From positions 124,001 through 188,000 of the forward strand of contig JAYKAV010002788.1 of NCBI GenBank assembly GCA_035582835.1: a stretch of DNA of 64,000 nucleotides. The letters are read 5' to 3'. The notes beneath the pieces are model-generated. The model saw nothing but the letters and a program-made list of their open reading frames with translations, did not search any database and had not been told where the DNA came from. This document shows, piece after piece, positions 1-36,950 of this stretch. Numbering within the stretch: position 1 is the first letter of the stretch; each line of letters begins with the position of its first letter. Origin of the DNA: Phoebastria nigripes. Lineage: Eukaryota > Chordata > Aves > Procellariiformes > Diomedeidae. Both the position numbers and the translations under genes were made by a program.

Positions 1-542
1 TCCAGCATCCCGTCAGGAGAAGGGAGGGAAGCTGCCAGCAGTGCCTGCCGGCACTAGGGGAAGAGAAGAGGGAAAGACCAAGAAGTCTTGGGGCTCACCT
101 GGAAAAACAATATATTTCCCATGTGGTATGGTGCAAAAATGTATTGTGTTGGCTGCTTTAGCTGCCTGGGGACATGGTGTATCATGATCCCCTCATTTGC
201 AGTATGGGAAAAACATGTACCATACATTTTGTACAGTAGGAAATTAACTGATGGAAAATATATTTGTTTCCCCGCTTGAGAGGTAGGAGACAGATGTAAA
301 GCCTGGAAGCAGAAGGCAGGGCTGGGCATAGAGGGGAAGGGCGTGGGGCACAGACATGGCAGATCTGTCCAGACAAGGGGGCAGTGAGAGATGTTTGTTG
401 TCGTATTGTAACTTGTAAATTAATCTTAGGGAAAACCAAAGCATTGTGAAAGCCAAGCACCCTTCCCTTCAAAAAAAAAGAAAGCCTAGAATCACTCAGG
501 AAGTGCATTGCTCATGGGGACCTTCTCTAAATAAAATAACAT

Positions 543-552
543 ATGATGATGG

Positions 553-607
<55 letters not shown>

Positions 608-617
608 GAAGAAGAAG
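543..617. repeat. (GAT)n trinucleotide microsatellite with GAA tail
   Basis: Near-perfect GAT units at 553-606, preceded by imperfect ATG units and followed by GAA units. It lies just beyond the inferred PCBP3 polyadenylation site. Its reading frames give only poly-Asp or poly-Ser. Confidence 0.95.
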
Positions 618-757
618 GTTTTGTATACAACCCCCACCTTCCCTCCAGGCAGCTAAAAAGGTGCAGAAGGATGCAGAGGGAAGGATGGGGCTGGAGATGG
701 CAGGGCGACCCAGGAGAAGAACAGTCGGAGCCTATCGGTAGCAGAGCTGCACAGACA

Positions 758-763
758 TTTATT
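758..763 (-). promoter_or_regulatory. Candidate PCBP3 polyadenylation signal
   Basis: AATAAA on the minus strand inside TTCAATAAATGTCTGTG. It is the only canonical hexamer I see downstream of the PCBP3 stop in this window, with U/G-rich sequence on its 5' side. Cleavage would fall about 10-30 nt lower in coordinate. Confidence 0.45.
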
Positions 764-938
764 GAACACAAACAACGACAAACACAGCTGGCTCACAGAG
801 CTTCCTGAGCTATCGTCCCAAGGTTTTGCTTGTGGGGATTGTCAAAAGACTGCTTTCAAAGGCCCCTGGGGGTGTGAATCCCGTACAGCTGAATTCTTCC
901 CACTTCCAGTTGCTCGTTAGTTAAAAAAGAGGACCATT

Positions 939-960
939 TGTGTGTGTGTGTGTGTGTGTG
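939..960. repeat. (TG)11 dinucleotide microsatellite
   Basis: Uninterrupted TG units; read as CA repeats in the PCBP3 3' UTR. CA repeats are a known hnRNP L target, so an effect on 3'-end processing is possible but not shown. Confidence 0.9.
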
Positions 961-1645
961 ATTCCCTTCATTTAGTATGAAAAATGACTTGTCTGGACCC
1001 TGCCATGTTGCAAAGAGAGAAGTCCATGGGTGAACCCATGCGTGCGCGTTGGCTTGGCTCCCGCACGTTTTGCTTCCCAAATAACACGGGGTGAAAACTA
1101 CGCCTTACCCTGAGGACAGGGATGCGAGGTCGCAAAGGTGAGCCAGGACAAGCAAAGCGAACGAAGAGGGAGCATCAAAGGAAGCAGGGTGAGAAAAGTA
1201 AGTACTCTGAAGCACGCACAGCTCTGGGTGGCGTCACACATCCATAGGCTACAGCAAGTACCGCCAACGTCAACTCAAACGTGTAAGTAGCTACGCTAGA
1301 CTGACACTAGAGACCCCGTCATCTTCTGAAGTCTCGCCAGCAGAAAAAAAACAACCCCCCCTCCCCGCCCCCTGAAAAGCAGATGAAGTAATAACGCCGT
1401 ATGCTGAAAACAAGGACCATAACCAAAGAGTTCGGGAGCAGCCTCAGGAGCACAGTAAGGAGCTCGTAAAGAAACGTTCCTGTGTGTGCATATGCATGTG
1501 TATTTTTATATATATATATATTCATTAGTAAAGAAAAGAGTATCTGTGGAGGCAAAGGGAAGACGGTACAGGCAGTACAGGCTGGGTGGAGTGCCGGTGG
1601 CTGGAGAGGGTCGGGTGGTGCGGAGTGGAGGATGGTGGGTGGAAA

Positions 1646-24343
<22,698 letters not shown>

Positions 24344-24346
24344 TTC

Positions 24347-27300
24347 CTACCAGGGGACGGGAGACGTGCGTTAGCTGGGAGGGCAGCCCCGGCGCAGAAG
24401 GAGACAGCACCACGGCTGTATCACCTGGGGACAGAGAGGGGGAAAGTTTTTCTCTCAAAACAGGCAGGTTCCTCAACATGGGATGGACCCTGCAGAGCAG
24501 CAGGGCATGGGAAAGCCACAGCTGGAGGAGCTGCAGGGAGATGTCATGGGCTGAGCACCTTCATGGGTGCAGATGGGGCTGCAGGGACTGCGCTGGGCAC
24601 AAGCCTGGGAACAGCCCTCAGCTCTGCTGCGGCTTTGCCACCAGCTTTATGCAAAAGCCATCGCGGGAGCAAAGACTCAGTGTCCAAGGTGGCACAGCCA
24701 GATGGCTAGCCCACACCTGCATGAGCCAAAAAGCAGCTGTGCCCAGCTGAACGCATGGACGCAGGAGCAGGGAGTTGGCGGAGCAGCCTGGCCAAAGACC
24801 GATGGCTGAACTGGGACTTTAAAAGACCCAGGGCACCTCTCTAGCAAACCAAAATTCACCATTTCAAGTGTGAATGGGCACTCAGAAAATCAAAAGCCAG
24901 TTTTTCAGTAACCAGGAAATATCTATCNGACCCCAGGAGCACGGAGCGGGAAGGATGGAGCTGGTGTCCTGATTGCTACCCATCTGCATTTTCATCCCCA
25001 CCTGTGAGCACCCTAGCTGGGCACTGCGTCTCAGGACCACGCCATTTCCAGCCATTCACGCTTTGCACGTATCTAATGAAACCTCTGCGAGTTTTCCCGG
25101 TGCTGTCGTGTTCCTTTCCCTTCCCATTCTCTGTCTTTCCTCCTCTGCCCTCTAGAGGGAAAGATGCCACTGATATTTTGAAGGCAGGGGGGAAAAAATC
25201 ACAGACTGGCAACAAATCCTTCCTTTTTTTTCCTGACGCCTCCTTAGTAGCATCTCTGTGTGCGGACCAGGTATGTGAAATGTCTCTGCAGCCTACTGTA
25301 TGGGGAGACCGGTCCTGTCTCAGAGGGAGGTGCCAGCATCCTTCTACGTGCAATGCTGAGAGATTTGTAGCAATTCTCCCCCACGTTATTTAATCCCTCA
25401 GTATATATCAGATGGGAGGTTTTTGATCCTGGTCATGGGCATCTGGCATTTTGCTTTGCTCAGATGGGGACTTATGTGACCAAAAAATGGGAGGTAAACC
25501 AGTTCTCAAGTATTACTTTAATGCAAAAAGGCAGTCGGGATGAATAAACAGGCAGCAGTGCACAAATCATAGCTGGGAGATGGGTTTGATGTAAAACCTC
25601 CTCTTCCAAGAGGTTCTTATGAAACCCAAAATGGATAAAACCTACATGGTTAGCAGGGAGATGGTGCTCCCACCGAGCTAACAGGAGACTGGCTCACTGG
25701 GAATGAGGTTGCTTATAACCTACTTGCAAACGCTGATCTTGAGGCCACTGGATGTTGCAAATGAAAAACAGTAAAATCCTCACAAGAAGGATAAGAAATG
25801 AAATGTGTTGAAGATGTCAAGCCAAAAGGCACTGTTAAGGGTGGGGAGGAGGACACTGGGGACCAGAGTAATGGGAACGGGCTGACACACAATAGCACAA
25901 CGTGCAAGATGAGGAACTTTCTCTTTCAAGACCGAGCCCACTACAGGCAAAAAATAAAGGAAAATGAGTAACTGGTTGTGTTGGTTAACCCCAGGCTGAC
26001 TCCCATGCATGGGAGGCACCGCTGAAAAGGATGAACAGGCTGATTTGTGGAGGTCAGCATTGCTGGTGCTCCTGATGTACCAGGAGACAAAGTGCCTGCA
26101 CCGAAGAGGTGCCCCCGTCGCACAGGGGGACAGCCATCCCCAGGGATGTCCTGCCCCAGGAGCAATCTAGCCCTGCCGCAGGGAAGGAAATAAAGCCGCG
26201 ACACCACTGCAGCCACCCATGAGGCTGGTGCATGCCAACACAGAAGTGCAGCTCCTCTTCCCGGCTGATGAGCATCCTCTGACAGCAGAGCCGGAGGAAG
26301 GTAGAGGCTGTTCACAGCTGATGGTCAAGGCATAGCCACAGGCAGTGGCTTTTGTGACTTGCAGAGGCAGTATTCACAAAGCCATCCTGCCCCGCACACC
26401 ACCCCAAGGGCTTTCTTTTGCAAGCTGCCCAATCATGGTGGCCCGGGCAGCTACAGCCCAGGGTGCCAGCCCCACGGCTGGATGCTGGCAGGCGAGGGTG
26501 GGACCCTGGAGCAGTCTGGGCTTTGCCACTGGGGTGATGGACCCCCAAAGCCCAGCTGGGTGGCTGAGGTGCTCTAAACCCAGGCACGTCCTTGTGGCAG
26601 CAGGAGAGCTGGCAGTCCCAATGAGGTGGGTCACAACTTGCCCGCAAAGGACCAGCCAAATTCACCGTTTTGCTTTCACTGAACGTTCTACAGTGGCAGC
26701 GCTTATCGCGGGGGTGTCTGCCATCCCCTGCTCCACATCCCGCACAGGAGGAACCTTGCATCAGGCCGTTATGTAAATGTTTCCAACTGATTGAAAAAGT
26801 GGGTCATGTGTTAGCCAAATGCTCCTGGCTTTAAGATTTATCAGCATTATTAAATTAAACACGCTTCATGCTCCAGTGAGCGGGAAAGCTACATTGGCCT
26901 TTTCTTAATCATACTNGTGAAAGGTAAGTCTTTTATATGGGGGTTCATAAGCTCAATGGAAATGATGGGAACAATAGAGCCGAGGCATTTACCCTGGGCA
27001 CATGCCTCCCTCCACAGCCCTCATTTTTCATGGACAAAGGGCTGGGAAAAATTATCCCCCAAACACCATTTTGAGCATTTCGGAGCATTCCCTGCCTGAA
27101 GAGAGACCCATCTCGGACCCTTCCTCTTCACCGTTGTATTCTGCCTAGTTCACAGCAGCTTTGAAATGGCTTCTTTGTCCATCTGCTTGAAAGCCCTGAG
27201 GACACCATTACATCCAGTCCAACGGATAGAGTAGATCCAGAGCCCAACTCCAACCCAGTGCAAAGCAGGTGCAGCCCCACAGAGGTCAAAGACGCAGCAT

Positions 27301-30300
27301 TAGGAGACAGAAGTGTCAAGTTTGGCCCCAAAATGGAAGTTGCACAGTGAGACAAGCAAGGCTCTGCCGAGCATTGTGCAACTGCAGGCGGAGGACCGGA
27401 GCAGCATCCTCCCATGCATGGCCACCGCGGTGAGCAGCCAAATGTCTTTGCACTGCAGCAAGGGGAGCTCTGCAGGGTGGGGAGCACGGTGCTCAGCGCT
27501 GATCTGCCCCAAAACAGCTGGATAACATCTTTCCAAAGGATAATCCTGTTGCAGAATAAATAGGCCTTTTAAATGCAGCTGCCTTTTGGTAGAGTGCTCG
27601 GAGGAGGCACCATCAGTACTCAGAGCAATCCAGTTCTTCCTTCTCCCTTGGTTTTGAGATTAAATATATTAAATTCTGGGAAATTTCCTTAATCTATCAG
27701 GAATTCCCTATGTCTGAAAAAGCAGCTCAGGCACCAGTGACCAAGGAGAAGAAGAAGAGGAAGGAAAATGGAAAACCAGAACAGCAGAAAGACTCCTCTT
27801 CCCCACGCGCAAACATACACACTCCGATTTTTCTCCTTTCCAGTTTTTTAGAGGTTGGAGCGATTGCCTAAGCTGGCGCTCTTGCACTTGCCTTGCTGAT
27901 GCCTCACAAATACTGACACTCTCCTAAAATTCGAGAAAAAACCTTCTAATTAGGGGAATTCTGAACACTGTGTATTAAATTACTTTGATACCATGATCAT
28001 CTCCCAGATGGGAGATGGCATGTGAAGCAGAATAGGGGGAGGGAGACCAAGCTCTGGGCTGGACTTTGTTCTCCAGCCTGGTTTCCAAACAGGAGCTGGA
28101 AAAGCGGATGCTGGGATCCCCGCAGCCCCCTCCGGATGGGCGATAGCAGGGGGCTTGGCTGAGCTCAGGCAGAGCCAGTGTCCCTGCAGGGGCCAGGAGA
28201 CATCGTTGGCTCCGCACTTGCTGAAGCCAGCCCTCCTCCTCCTCTTCCTCCTCCATGCATCCACTTGGGCTCCCCAGGCACGTTAGCCATGCGNGAGTGA
28301 GTCCTGCGGCGCAGCTCCAGCAAACGCTGTCTACGCCTCCTCTGCAAATGCTCAGCAGAGAGCCAAGGCATCTGCTGCCGGTATCGGGGGGCAGCTCCCC
28401 CAAGACAGCCCCCGCTGCCCTGGGACACGGCAGCAGCAGCCTGCATTTCAGAGAAGGTGGTTGAGGCTCTCATAAATGAGCTCCATCACAAAACTGTTCC
28501 TCTTGCTTTGGCGCTAGCATTGCTGCTGCCTGCAGACCCCAACTCCAGAAGGAGCATCTCTCTTATCTGCACTAAAGTTACTCTGGTGCCTCTGGGATGG
28601 ATGGTCCCGCCAGAAGACAGACACATAAGGTAGAGTTTATTTGGTACGTCTTGTCATGGAATACTCTCATCAGCATTACAGAGATCAAATTTCATTGCTT
28701 CATCTAGGCATTTGTTCTGAGGGACAGCAATGCTTTGTTCAAGCTGTCCGAAAACAAACAGAGAGGACAACTCACTGCAAAAACCATCCCCTCCCTGAAA
28801 GGTTTGAATGGGAAGTTCACAGGCACTGCCAAGCAAACTCAAAGAAGAAAGTCTCTGTCACCCCCCTCGCCCATCACATGGCCTCCAGAAAATCACACGT
28901 TCTTGACAGGTTTGGTCAGTTCAGGCTGATAAAATCCAACACCTTGGAGCCCTGTTGACAAAGAGTCCTTGCCAACTCGTGCAGGTAAAGCACAGGGTGG
29001 CCGGGGCACCGGTCTGTACGGGGATGCTGTGCCACCTGCCCAGAGGACCACCCCTGAGACCCTACCCTGGCGCATCCAGGCAGTTGCTCAATGGCAATGC
29101 CACCCTGAAAAACATCCAACACGCTTCCCAGGCTCTTTGGTGTTTCAGGAGCCCCACCAGCAGAAAGCCAGGTGTTAAAGATGACCACAANGCTTCAGTG
29201 TCCTCCAGCACACCATGATATGCTATGGCACGGCCCAGATTTCCAATGTGGTTGGCAGACTTTCATGTTGGGGATTAACATCTTGGCCAGAAAGTTCATC
29301 ACTCAAGACAACATTTTCCACTGCGAGGGAGGAAATGTTTAAACGCCTCTGACCTCTCAATACCCCCTTCACAAAACAAAAGTCAGCATTTTCTGATCCT
29401 TGGAAAATGAAGGATGTGCTACAGATAGAGAAAAGCAGGGGAAGCCAGGAAAGAAGCTGCTTTTCNGACATTTTAGGCTTTCTAGCTTGCTTTCCCGAGG
29501 AGCACTGCCTGTCCACCTGCGTAAGCAGGAGCTTTCTCCCCACTCATCTCCCGGCAGCTTGATCCTGCCATTAAGACCTAATCCGGTGATTTTCAGCATT
29601 GCGTTTTAGCGGCTGAGAAGCACTGCGATGCAGCCAGCTCAGGATTATGACGACAACACAGTCTGGCCAGGTCAGGATCGGGGTGGAGGGAGCGAGCAGA
29701 AAAACCAAAGTCAAGTATTCCCTTAAACCCAGGCTCCAAATGGAAACACATCAGCCACCGGCAGGCTTTGGCTGTCAAAAGATGAAGCCGTGAGAGGACA
29801 GTAGCACCGTCTACGTGAGTGACATCAAATGCCATGTTGCAATAAAGCTGCATTTCCAGCTGCTGCCATTTTCCAAAAACCATAGTCATTTTGGTTGATG
29901 TTTCCTTCGCTCACTCTCCAGCTTCAGTGGAAATATTTTAGATATCTCTAACCAAAAAAGAAAAAAAAAAGATGCCCCATGCTACCTCGGTACATCAGCT
30001 AGCAGTATATCTCTGCTTCTCACCTGCCCTTGATCTTTCCAAGCATCACGGGAGACAAATGTCCCTGCCCTTGCCCTCACAGCAGGCATCTCTGGAGGCG
30101 TCGTTCTCAGTCACCTGCTCCCATTTCCCTGCTCTCCTCTGGGTAAGATGTCTCTGCTCATGGCCCAGGATGTCACTCGTTGGCTGCTGACGAGCAATTA
30201 TAAGCTGCCTTGCCCTCCTTGCTCATGTGCACCATGGGGCTCTTCCAGTCACACTCACCTCTACACCAATTACCCCAATTACTATTGTGGGGATGCAAAC

Positions 30301-33300
30301 GCACCTTCCTCTGGACCCTCTGCTCCCTCCGTTCCCCTCTCTGCTCCGCTGGCTCCTTTGCCTACAAATTCAGTCGCAGGGCCATCAGAGCAACCTCTCC
30401 TGCTGCCTCGTTTGCTACCTCCGTGCTTCATGTGGTCTTCTAACTCCTGCAACTCCCACCAACCTCTTTGCTGGCTGCAACTCTTGGGAGTTCTCCTCTA
30501 TTTCTAAGCAATCATTTCCTACCACCCTTCATGTCAGCATGGCTTTCTCCCCAGATCCTTTGCCCTCTAGAGAGCAGGGTTGGTTTTTTACACTGGGTAG
30601 CCCTCCAGGGAGAGATACTGGCTCTAGATATTGATATCAGCTAGAGTTCAGGAGCAACTGGTATGATGACCTATAGCTCCAGCCCTGTCACACCATGGTG
30701 GGCTCAGCCACATCCCAACCAAATGCACATGTCTGCTCTCAGACCAGCCCAAAGCTGTGCTAAGCCTGCTCTCCCCTCCAGGAAATTCTCTGCTGCTTTC
30801 CTACGTTTCTACTCCATCTGGTGCACCCACAAGCCGATATCAGGCTGTACATCCTGCTTTGGGTGTTGACTGTACCAGCCTCATTTGCCTCTGCTGAACC
30901 CACCTTACATTTGTTGGTTTTCAGTGGGGTTTCATGCATTTCAGAGCGATTTCTGAGCTGGTGGATACGCCAAGAGGAACAGAAACGCGGCATCACATAC
31001 CTCCAGCACAGACCTGTCCCAGAGGGTGAGGAGAGCTGGCAAGTCTCTACAACGAAGAGTAGAACAAACCCCTGACTCCAGCCTGTGGACACTGGAAACC
31101 CAGGGAGGGAAGTCCCGTAAGAGTCCCTGCTCATCCGCTGAGCACTGTGTGGTTCATCGCAGCCTACTGCACCTCAACAGTTAACCAAGACCAGCAGCAG
31201 CCGCCCACAGAAGTGCAACCCTGGCGCAGCTGGTGCACGGATGTGCAATCACGTGTGAAATCAGAATCAGGCCCCACACGTCAGATGGTGTTACTCTCCA
31301 CTGTCTCTACAGCAAGCCTGGTCCNAGGAGAACGACTGGTTTGGTCGCAATGGCGGTGCCATTACTGCAATCTTTTGTGTGAAGGCTAGCGAACGAAGCT
31401 GCAGCTTTTCCCTACCAATCACCACAGGATGAAGGTCTTGCATGCAACAACTTCATCCCACACCACAGGCCAGCAGGATGATAGCACCTACCTCTTGTCC
31501 TGATACATCTGCAGAAGACATAAAACCTGGAGGCTCATGTTAGTTACCAGGTTTAGGGAAAATTTAGGTAGCCATACCTGAGATATATATCTGCAGAGAT
31601 CTATAGGACGCAGAATTTCCATTCATTCACACGAGCTGCTGCTGTGTTGCAAGCAGAGGTTGGACACACAACAGTGAGGGAAATTCAGTTTAGTGGGAGC
31701 AGGCTATCAGATGCCCTTGTGCAACCCAGAAAACCCTGTCTGGGCTGGTTTCAGGGCTCATTAATTGTGGGACCCTGAGCAAAATCAGTGACTTGAACCT
31801 GTTAAACCACCGTCTCGACAAGCTGAGATAACCCTGCTTGGAATAATAATGGGTCTTCATTGAATTTGTTTAATAATTTTGTAGCGAATTAAAGCTGCTT
31901 TTGGAAGGCTGGGGTGAGCGGGTGGGTGGGAACAATGCACTTTAATTCAGCCACGTCCAATTCACCCTGTTAGTTACTTTTGGAACAATTTGCCAATAAA
32001 AATAGTATTTTCAGTGAATGTCAAACTGCTTAAGTACATCAGAGATTTCGACTCGTTAGGTGATGAGAGCCAATGCTCTTTGCACTACTCTGTTGGGTCC
32101 ATTACAACTCAGTGACCAAGAGCATCCTCTGTGAGCTTTTAGCAAGTGCTGGGTGGACTCTAGACCCTGTGTGCTGAGAAAATAACATTTCCTGGGATAA
32201 AGAAGGTCACTCTGTCTCCCCCATCACAGCTTTTTGTTCTGCCAGCAGATTAAAGAACAGATAAAAACAATCCATTACAGTTTTTCCTGAAATACTGGCT
32301 GTTCCTCCGTGCCCAAGCCAACTTTTGCAGAGGCTGGGATCGAGGGCCCCAGAGGAGCTGCTGATGGACCAGCGAGGACCAAGCATTGGCCCAGTTGCCN
32401 CTCAGCGCAGGTGCCCTGGTTGTCTCAGGAAGGCAGAGCCAGCAGCACTGCATGGCACCCCCAGCCTGGACCCTGCCGCAGGGCTCAGCACTGCAGAGTG
32501 GGGCAAATTCTGCAACAGCAACCGAGAGACAGAAAAAAATCACAAAGCTTTCCTGAATTCGCTGAAACGGCATTGCCTTGCACTGCGGAGGCTGGGAAGA
32601 TGACTCCTTCCACATCTGCAACCCTGAACGTGCAGTGGGACACGGGGAAACACCACTAGCAGTGCCACAGAGGGCGGCTGGACCGAGCCACTGGAGAATG
32701 GAGAAACTTGTGTGATGTGAAGGGAGCCAGGGCAGCTCATCCAGCATTTCTGCAAGCACCAGCAATAAACACCCCCTGAGATGAGTCTTCATAGAGGGGG
32801 AATATGCCCAACTGGTGGTACAGGGGTGGCAGTAACAAGGCTGTTCGTACTGTCCTAAGTGGCATTGCCTGAAAGAGCCAGGGAAGCCTGGGGCAGATGA
32901 AGCCATTTGGAGATGGCTGGGAAATGCTCTAAACCCCCCCAAAACAATTATCAGTGGCACTCCTGTTAAACTGCCAGGTGACTACCCAAGTGGGGGAAGC
33001 CAATACACTGGAGAGCAGGGCAAGAAGCCAAAGTGAGCTTGGCAAAGGGGAGAAAATAAGACACAGTTCAGCAAGGCAAAGCACTGAGCTTGGCTGTGTG
33101 CAATTAAGTGCACAGAAACAGAGGAAGAGCTCCCCATCCACCTGAAAAGGGCTGGGAGCACAAGTCAACTTGCAAGCTCAGGATCTGCAGAAGGAAACCA
33201 AGAATGACGAGGTGGGTCTTCATGGGAGATCCAGCCAGCAGAGAGCAACCCCAGATCCCTGGGGCCAGCAAACACGGGGAAGGGCCGGAGGAACCAAGGC

Positions 33301-36300
33301 TCTACAGGACAGGGCGGTGGGGGGTGACAGGGTAACAGCCTTGAGTGAGGGGCTTAAACTGCAGTGAAGAAGATCCAGGTCAGGTACTGGAAAAGAGCTT
33401 CCCCACAGCCATGTGCTGCTGGTGACAATGTCATTCCGCCAGTCATCGTTGTTTAAATCTCACAAACATTTGCGTTTTTGCAAATAAAGCTCATCTCTGT
33501 TGGACAACTGCACTTATAACCTTGACACTGAGCTATGCCCAGGGTCAGTCATGCTTCAGGGATGCACTCAATTTAGCCTTTTTTCCCCTAGCCAGAGGCT
33601 AAGGAATGGGAGCCAGGAGACACCGCCTCACACTGGGAGATGCCTCAACAGATGCCCCAGGGATGTTCTGCCGGGGCCATGGACCAGCTCTGAAGGACCC
33701 ACTTCTTGCCCAAATGATGCCAGNGCAGCCAGTGTTGGAAATGCACCCCTCCGGAGATTGAGGGGTGAGACAATCAGATAGCAGTCCCCTATGTGCCAGT
33801 TTTTACATGCCATTTTTCAGGGGAAGGCCAAAGGACACCTAAAAAAGGATGCTCACGGCCACAGGTCCGTGCTGGCTGCTTATAAAGGAGGATAGACCAC
33901 AGCGGGGAGCTGTGTGGATCTCAGAGGACAAGTGACTTGTCCTCCAGCAGCCTGAAAACGAGAGGGCACAGTTCTGCAAAGAGCTCCAGGCACACTCCTG
34001 GCATCCTTTTAACTGGGGGTGCAGCTGAGAGGAGAGCACCTCTGGGGCCTCAGGAAAGCAGAAAGCAATGGGCACGTTTATCTCACTGCTGCNCCAGAGA
34101 CTGCACAGCCTCAACCATAACATCGAGGAGGTAACTCAGTCCTCACCTAAAAGGGCTGAATGGACTTAATCGGCACAAGACTTTTGCCTGTCCTGTTTCT
34201 ACACCACTGCTGCGTGGATGCATGCGTGGCCGCAACGTCTGCAGAGCAGGCATCAAACCCCCCCCACCGCTATTTTTCTTGATCCAGCCACCAGGGACGT
34301 GGCCTCCTGTCCCCTTATCCCTCTCTCCACCTTGGTCCATCACGCTGCATGCCCTTTCAGGCATCCTGGAGAGCTGGGGCCGGGGTGGCATCCGCTTCCA
34401 GTGCATCCTCCAAAACAGATGAGGATGCAACCAGGAGCATCTCCCCGCAGCTCAGAGCAGGAGGCATCCTGTGGCCCCCCCATCCACGACTCCCCTCGTT
34501 TCCCTCCTCCAGAGTCTGCTGGCTGCCCTGGCTTTAATCCCGCAGGCAGCATCATCCCAGTAATTTCCCTCCGTTTTCAATCTACTGATCTGGGGGCAGT
34601 CCACAAATCCCTTCATCCCGAGAGCAAAGCAATCTACTGTCTCATCTCATCCCATCTCCATTCCTCTTTCTCTAATCCCTGGAAACAGGGACAAGGCTCG
34701 CAGTGCTTGGGCTGCCCTGGAGAGGTCTGTCCAGGTGCCTGTGGACAGACAGACAGACCGACTCGGAGCACACGGGGACAAACAGGAGGTACCAGGTCAA
34801 GACGGGCAAGGAGCATGTTATTTTGACCATGCTTAATCTCTATGAAACCCAACTGATTTAGCTGCTAATTTATTTTTTTTAAAAAAAGCAGATGGCAGCC
34901 CAATGCCAGGCTCTGCAGGATGAAAGATGGAGGGTTGGGGGCTACTCTCGTGAATGCCACCGAATTTCTCAAAGCACCTGGGGTAGGTCCTAGCCCCTCC
35001 TGATCCAGGGATGGGGGATCAGGCAGGTCTTCCTGTTCCCCCCGCCCCAGGCTGGGGACATAAGGGACAGACTGGGTACAGCATCATTCTGCCGGTCCCC
35101 TCCATGTTTAGGAAAATGNGTGGGGACCAAGTGAGACCGATGGGGGAGCCACGACCAGCCTGGCCCCATAAATCCCAGCTCCTCCNGGCTCAAGGCTGGA
35201 TCCAGTGCTCTGCCTGTGCTGTTTCTCCACAAGCCTAAACCCGTGACTTTCACCCTGGCCATAGATGCTCTTTGGGAATGGGAGACTAATGGGAGACATG
35301 GGAAAGGAGACCCTTGGGGTCTCTCCCTGCCCTGGAGAAGCAACTCAGCATCACTCAGTCAGGACCGAGCAGATCGGTCAGGATGCAGCACTAACCCCAT
35401 CCTTCCTTTTTCAAGCATCCATTTGCACAGGGCTGGAGAAGACGGGGGTGAGTACATGCTCGGTGGCCACCACAAGGCCATGTCCTGCCTGACGCTGCCC
35501 CCAGCCGAAAGCACCGTGAGGAAGGAGGATGCAGAGGCGGCGTGTGACAAAGCCAGCCGGCAGCCATGCCGGCAGTGGAGCCGGGCTGCATGGCCCCCAT
35601 CCTGTGCTCGGTGGTGGCGGCTCTCCCCAGGTTCGGCCGGCAAGGAGGAGGATGGGGGCCCTCAGCGGCTGGGGGTGGATAGCCGCCGCGCCANGCTCAG
35701 ACCCTGACAGCAGGCTCCAAAACTGTCACTCCCAATCTGTTTTCACTTCAGCTAAACCTCAACCCTGATTAAAATCAAGGAGAGCCGCGTTCTCCTCTCT
35801 CCTTCTCCCCGTGGTACGTCCTCTGTAACCTCGGGTCTAAACACTGAGAAAAACGCACCGGTGAGGGAATGGTGAAATTGCTCGGCTGGGAATCGGGGCT
35901 GCTGGGGAAGGGGCCACGACCACCCCGTCCCCAAACCTGGCCCTGGCTGTGAGGGCTTAGCCGCTGCAGTGGTCCCATCCCTGCAGGGCTACAGGTCTCT
36001 GCCAAAATCCAGGGCGGGATGCGCCACCGACACCCCGACCTGCCTCTGCCGCGGGTGGTACCACGGCAGCTCCGGCGGACNGTGCGTCCGTGAGGTGGAG
36101 CAGGTCTGGTGTCAGCAGGGTGCCCTGCGCTGGCACCCGCTGCCCTCTACCAGCTCATTTAGCAAAGCCTGAATAAAATAAAGAAATTAAACCAGATATG
36201 TGCATGTGTGTATGCTAATCGCAGCACCAGGACCAGTGAGAGGCTGAAAGAAGCTCGCTACAGGGATGGGGACAGCCCTCACCCATTGGGGTAGCGTTTA

Positions 36301-36950
36301 AATTCTCCTTCCATTTCAGCTGGCCTAAAAGCAGCTGCAGAGGCCTGGCAAACTCAAGCCACGCAGGCTGCTGCCCACCCTTGTGCTGTGGGAATGGGGG
36401 CTCCATGCCAGAGGTGCCACCCCGCGCAGCACACCCCGGGGCTGGGAAAGCATCCTCTGCTTCGCCAAAAGCAGACACGTCGCTTCCCTACAGATCGGAG
36501 CCGGGGCTGCAAGTGCTCTGCCGCCGGCGGGATCGGGCTCATCCCCATGCACCGCATGAGCCCCCCTGCTGCAGGGAGCCACACTGGCCAGCAGCATGCT
36601 GCTGGCAAGGTGCCTGCTCCCCTTGCCGCACAGCAAATGCCTGTTTCCCAAGTGGGTGTGCGACTCGGAGGAAAAAAAATTATCATCCTGATTATATATT
36701 TATTGATGTAATCAATCCACCTGAGAAAAGCGGTCCTGGGACCACCAAACCACGGAGGGTAAAAGCACCATTGGTAGCTACCCAGAAAAGCATCCTGCAA
36801 GGTGGCGGGCACCTCCCGTGAAGGCACCCAGGGCCCCTCCGCTTCCATCTCAAATCAGTGCTGGCCACTGCGGAGGCGGTTTGCTCGGTCCGCTCTGCAC
36901 ACCCATGCCACCGATTCTGACAGCATTTGTATTTTCTGATCCTATGCACT
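24347..36950. other. No gene seen; probable PCBP3 5' intron
   Basis: About 12.6 kb upstream of the first recognised PCBP3 coding exon. I checked both strands for the known N-terminal extension of mammalian PCBP3 and for other recognisable peptides and found none. No transposon recognised; scattered Ns. Open frames here are short and without family resemblance. Confidence 0.6.

Larger units (their letters stand above)
740..1645 (-). other. PCBP3: PCBP3 3' UTR (end inferred)
   Basis: The sequence 3' of the TAA has no further acceptor-bounded coding match. The first canonical AATAAA on the minus strand is at 763-758, giving a UTR of roughly 900 nt. Within it are a (TG)11 tract (CA repeats in the RNA), a short TA tract and a G-rich patch around 1355-1375. 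The exact cleavage point is a guess, and a longer UTR reaching past position 1 is possible. Confidence 0.5.

Noticed and set aside
446..808. Open frame with poly-Asp/poly-Glu (plus) or poly-Ser (minus)
   Set aside because: Translation of a (GAT)n microsatellite near the PCBP3 3' end; no flanking coding signal.
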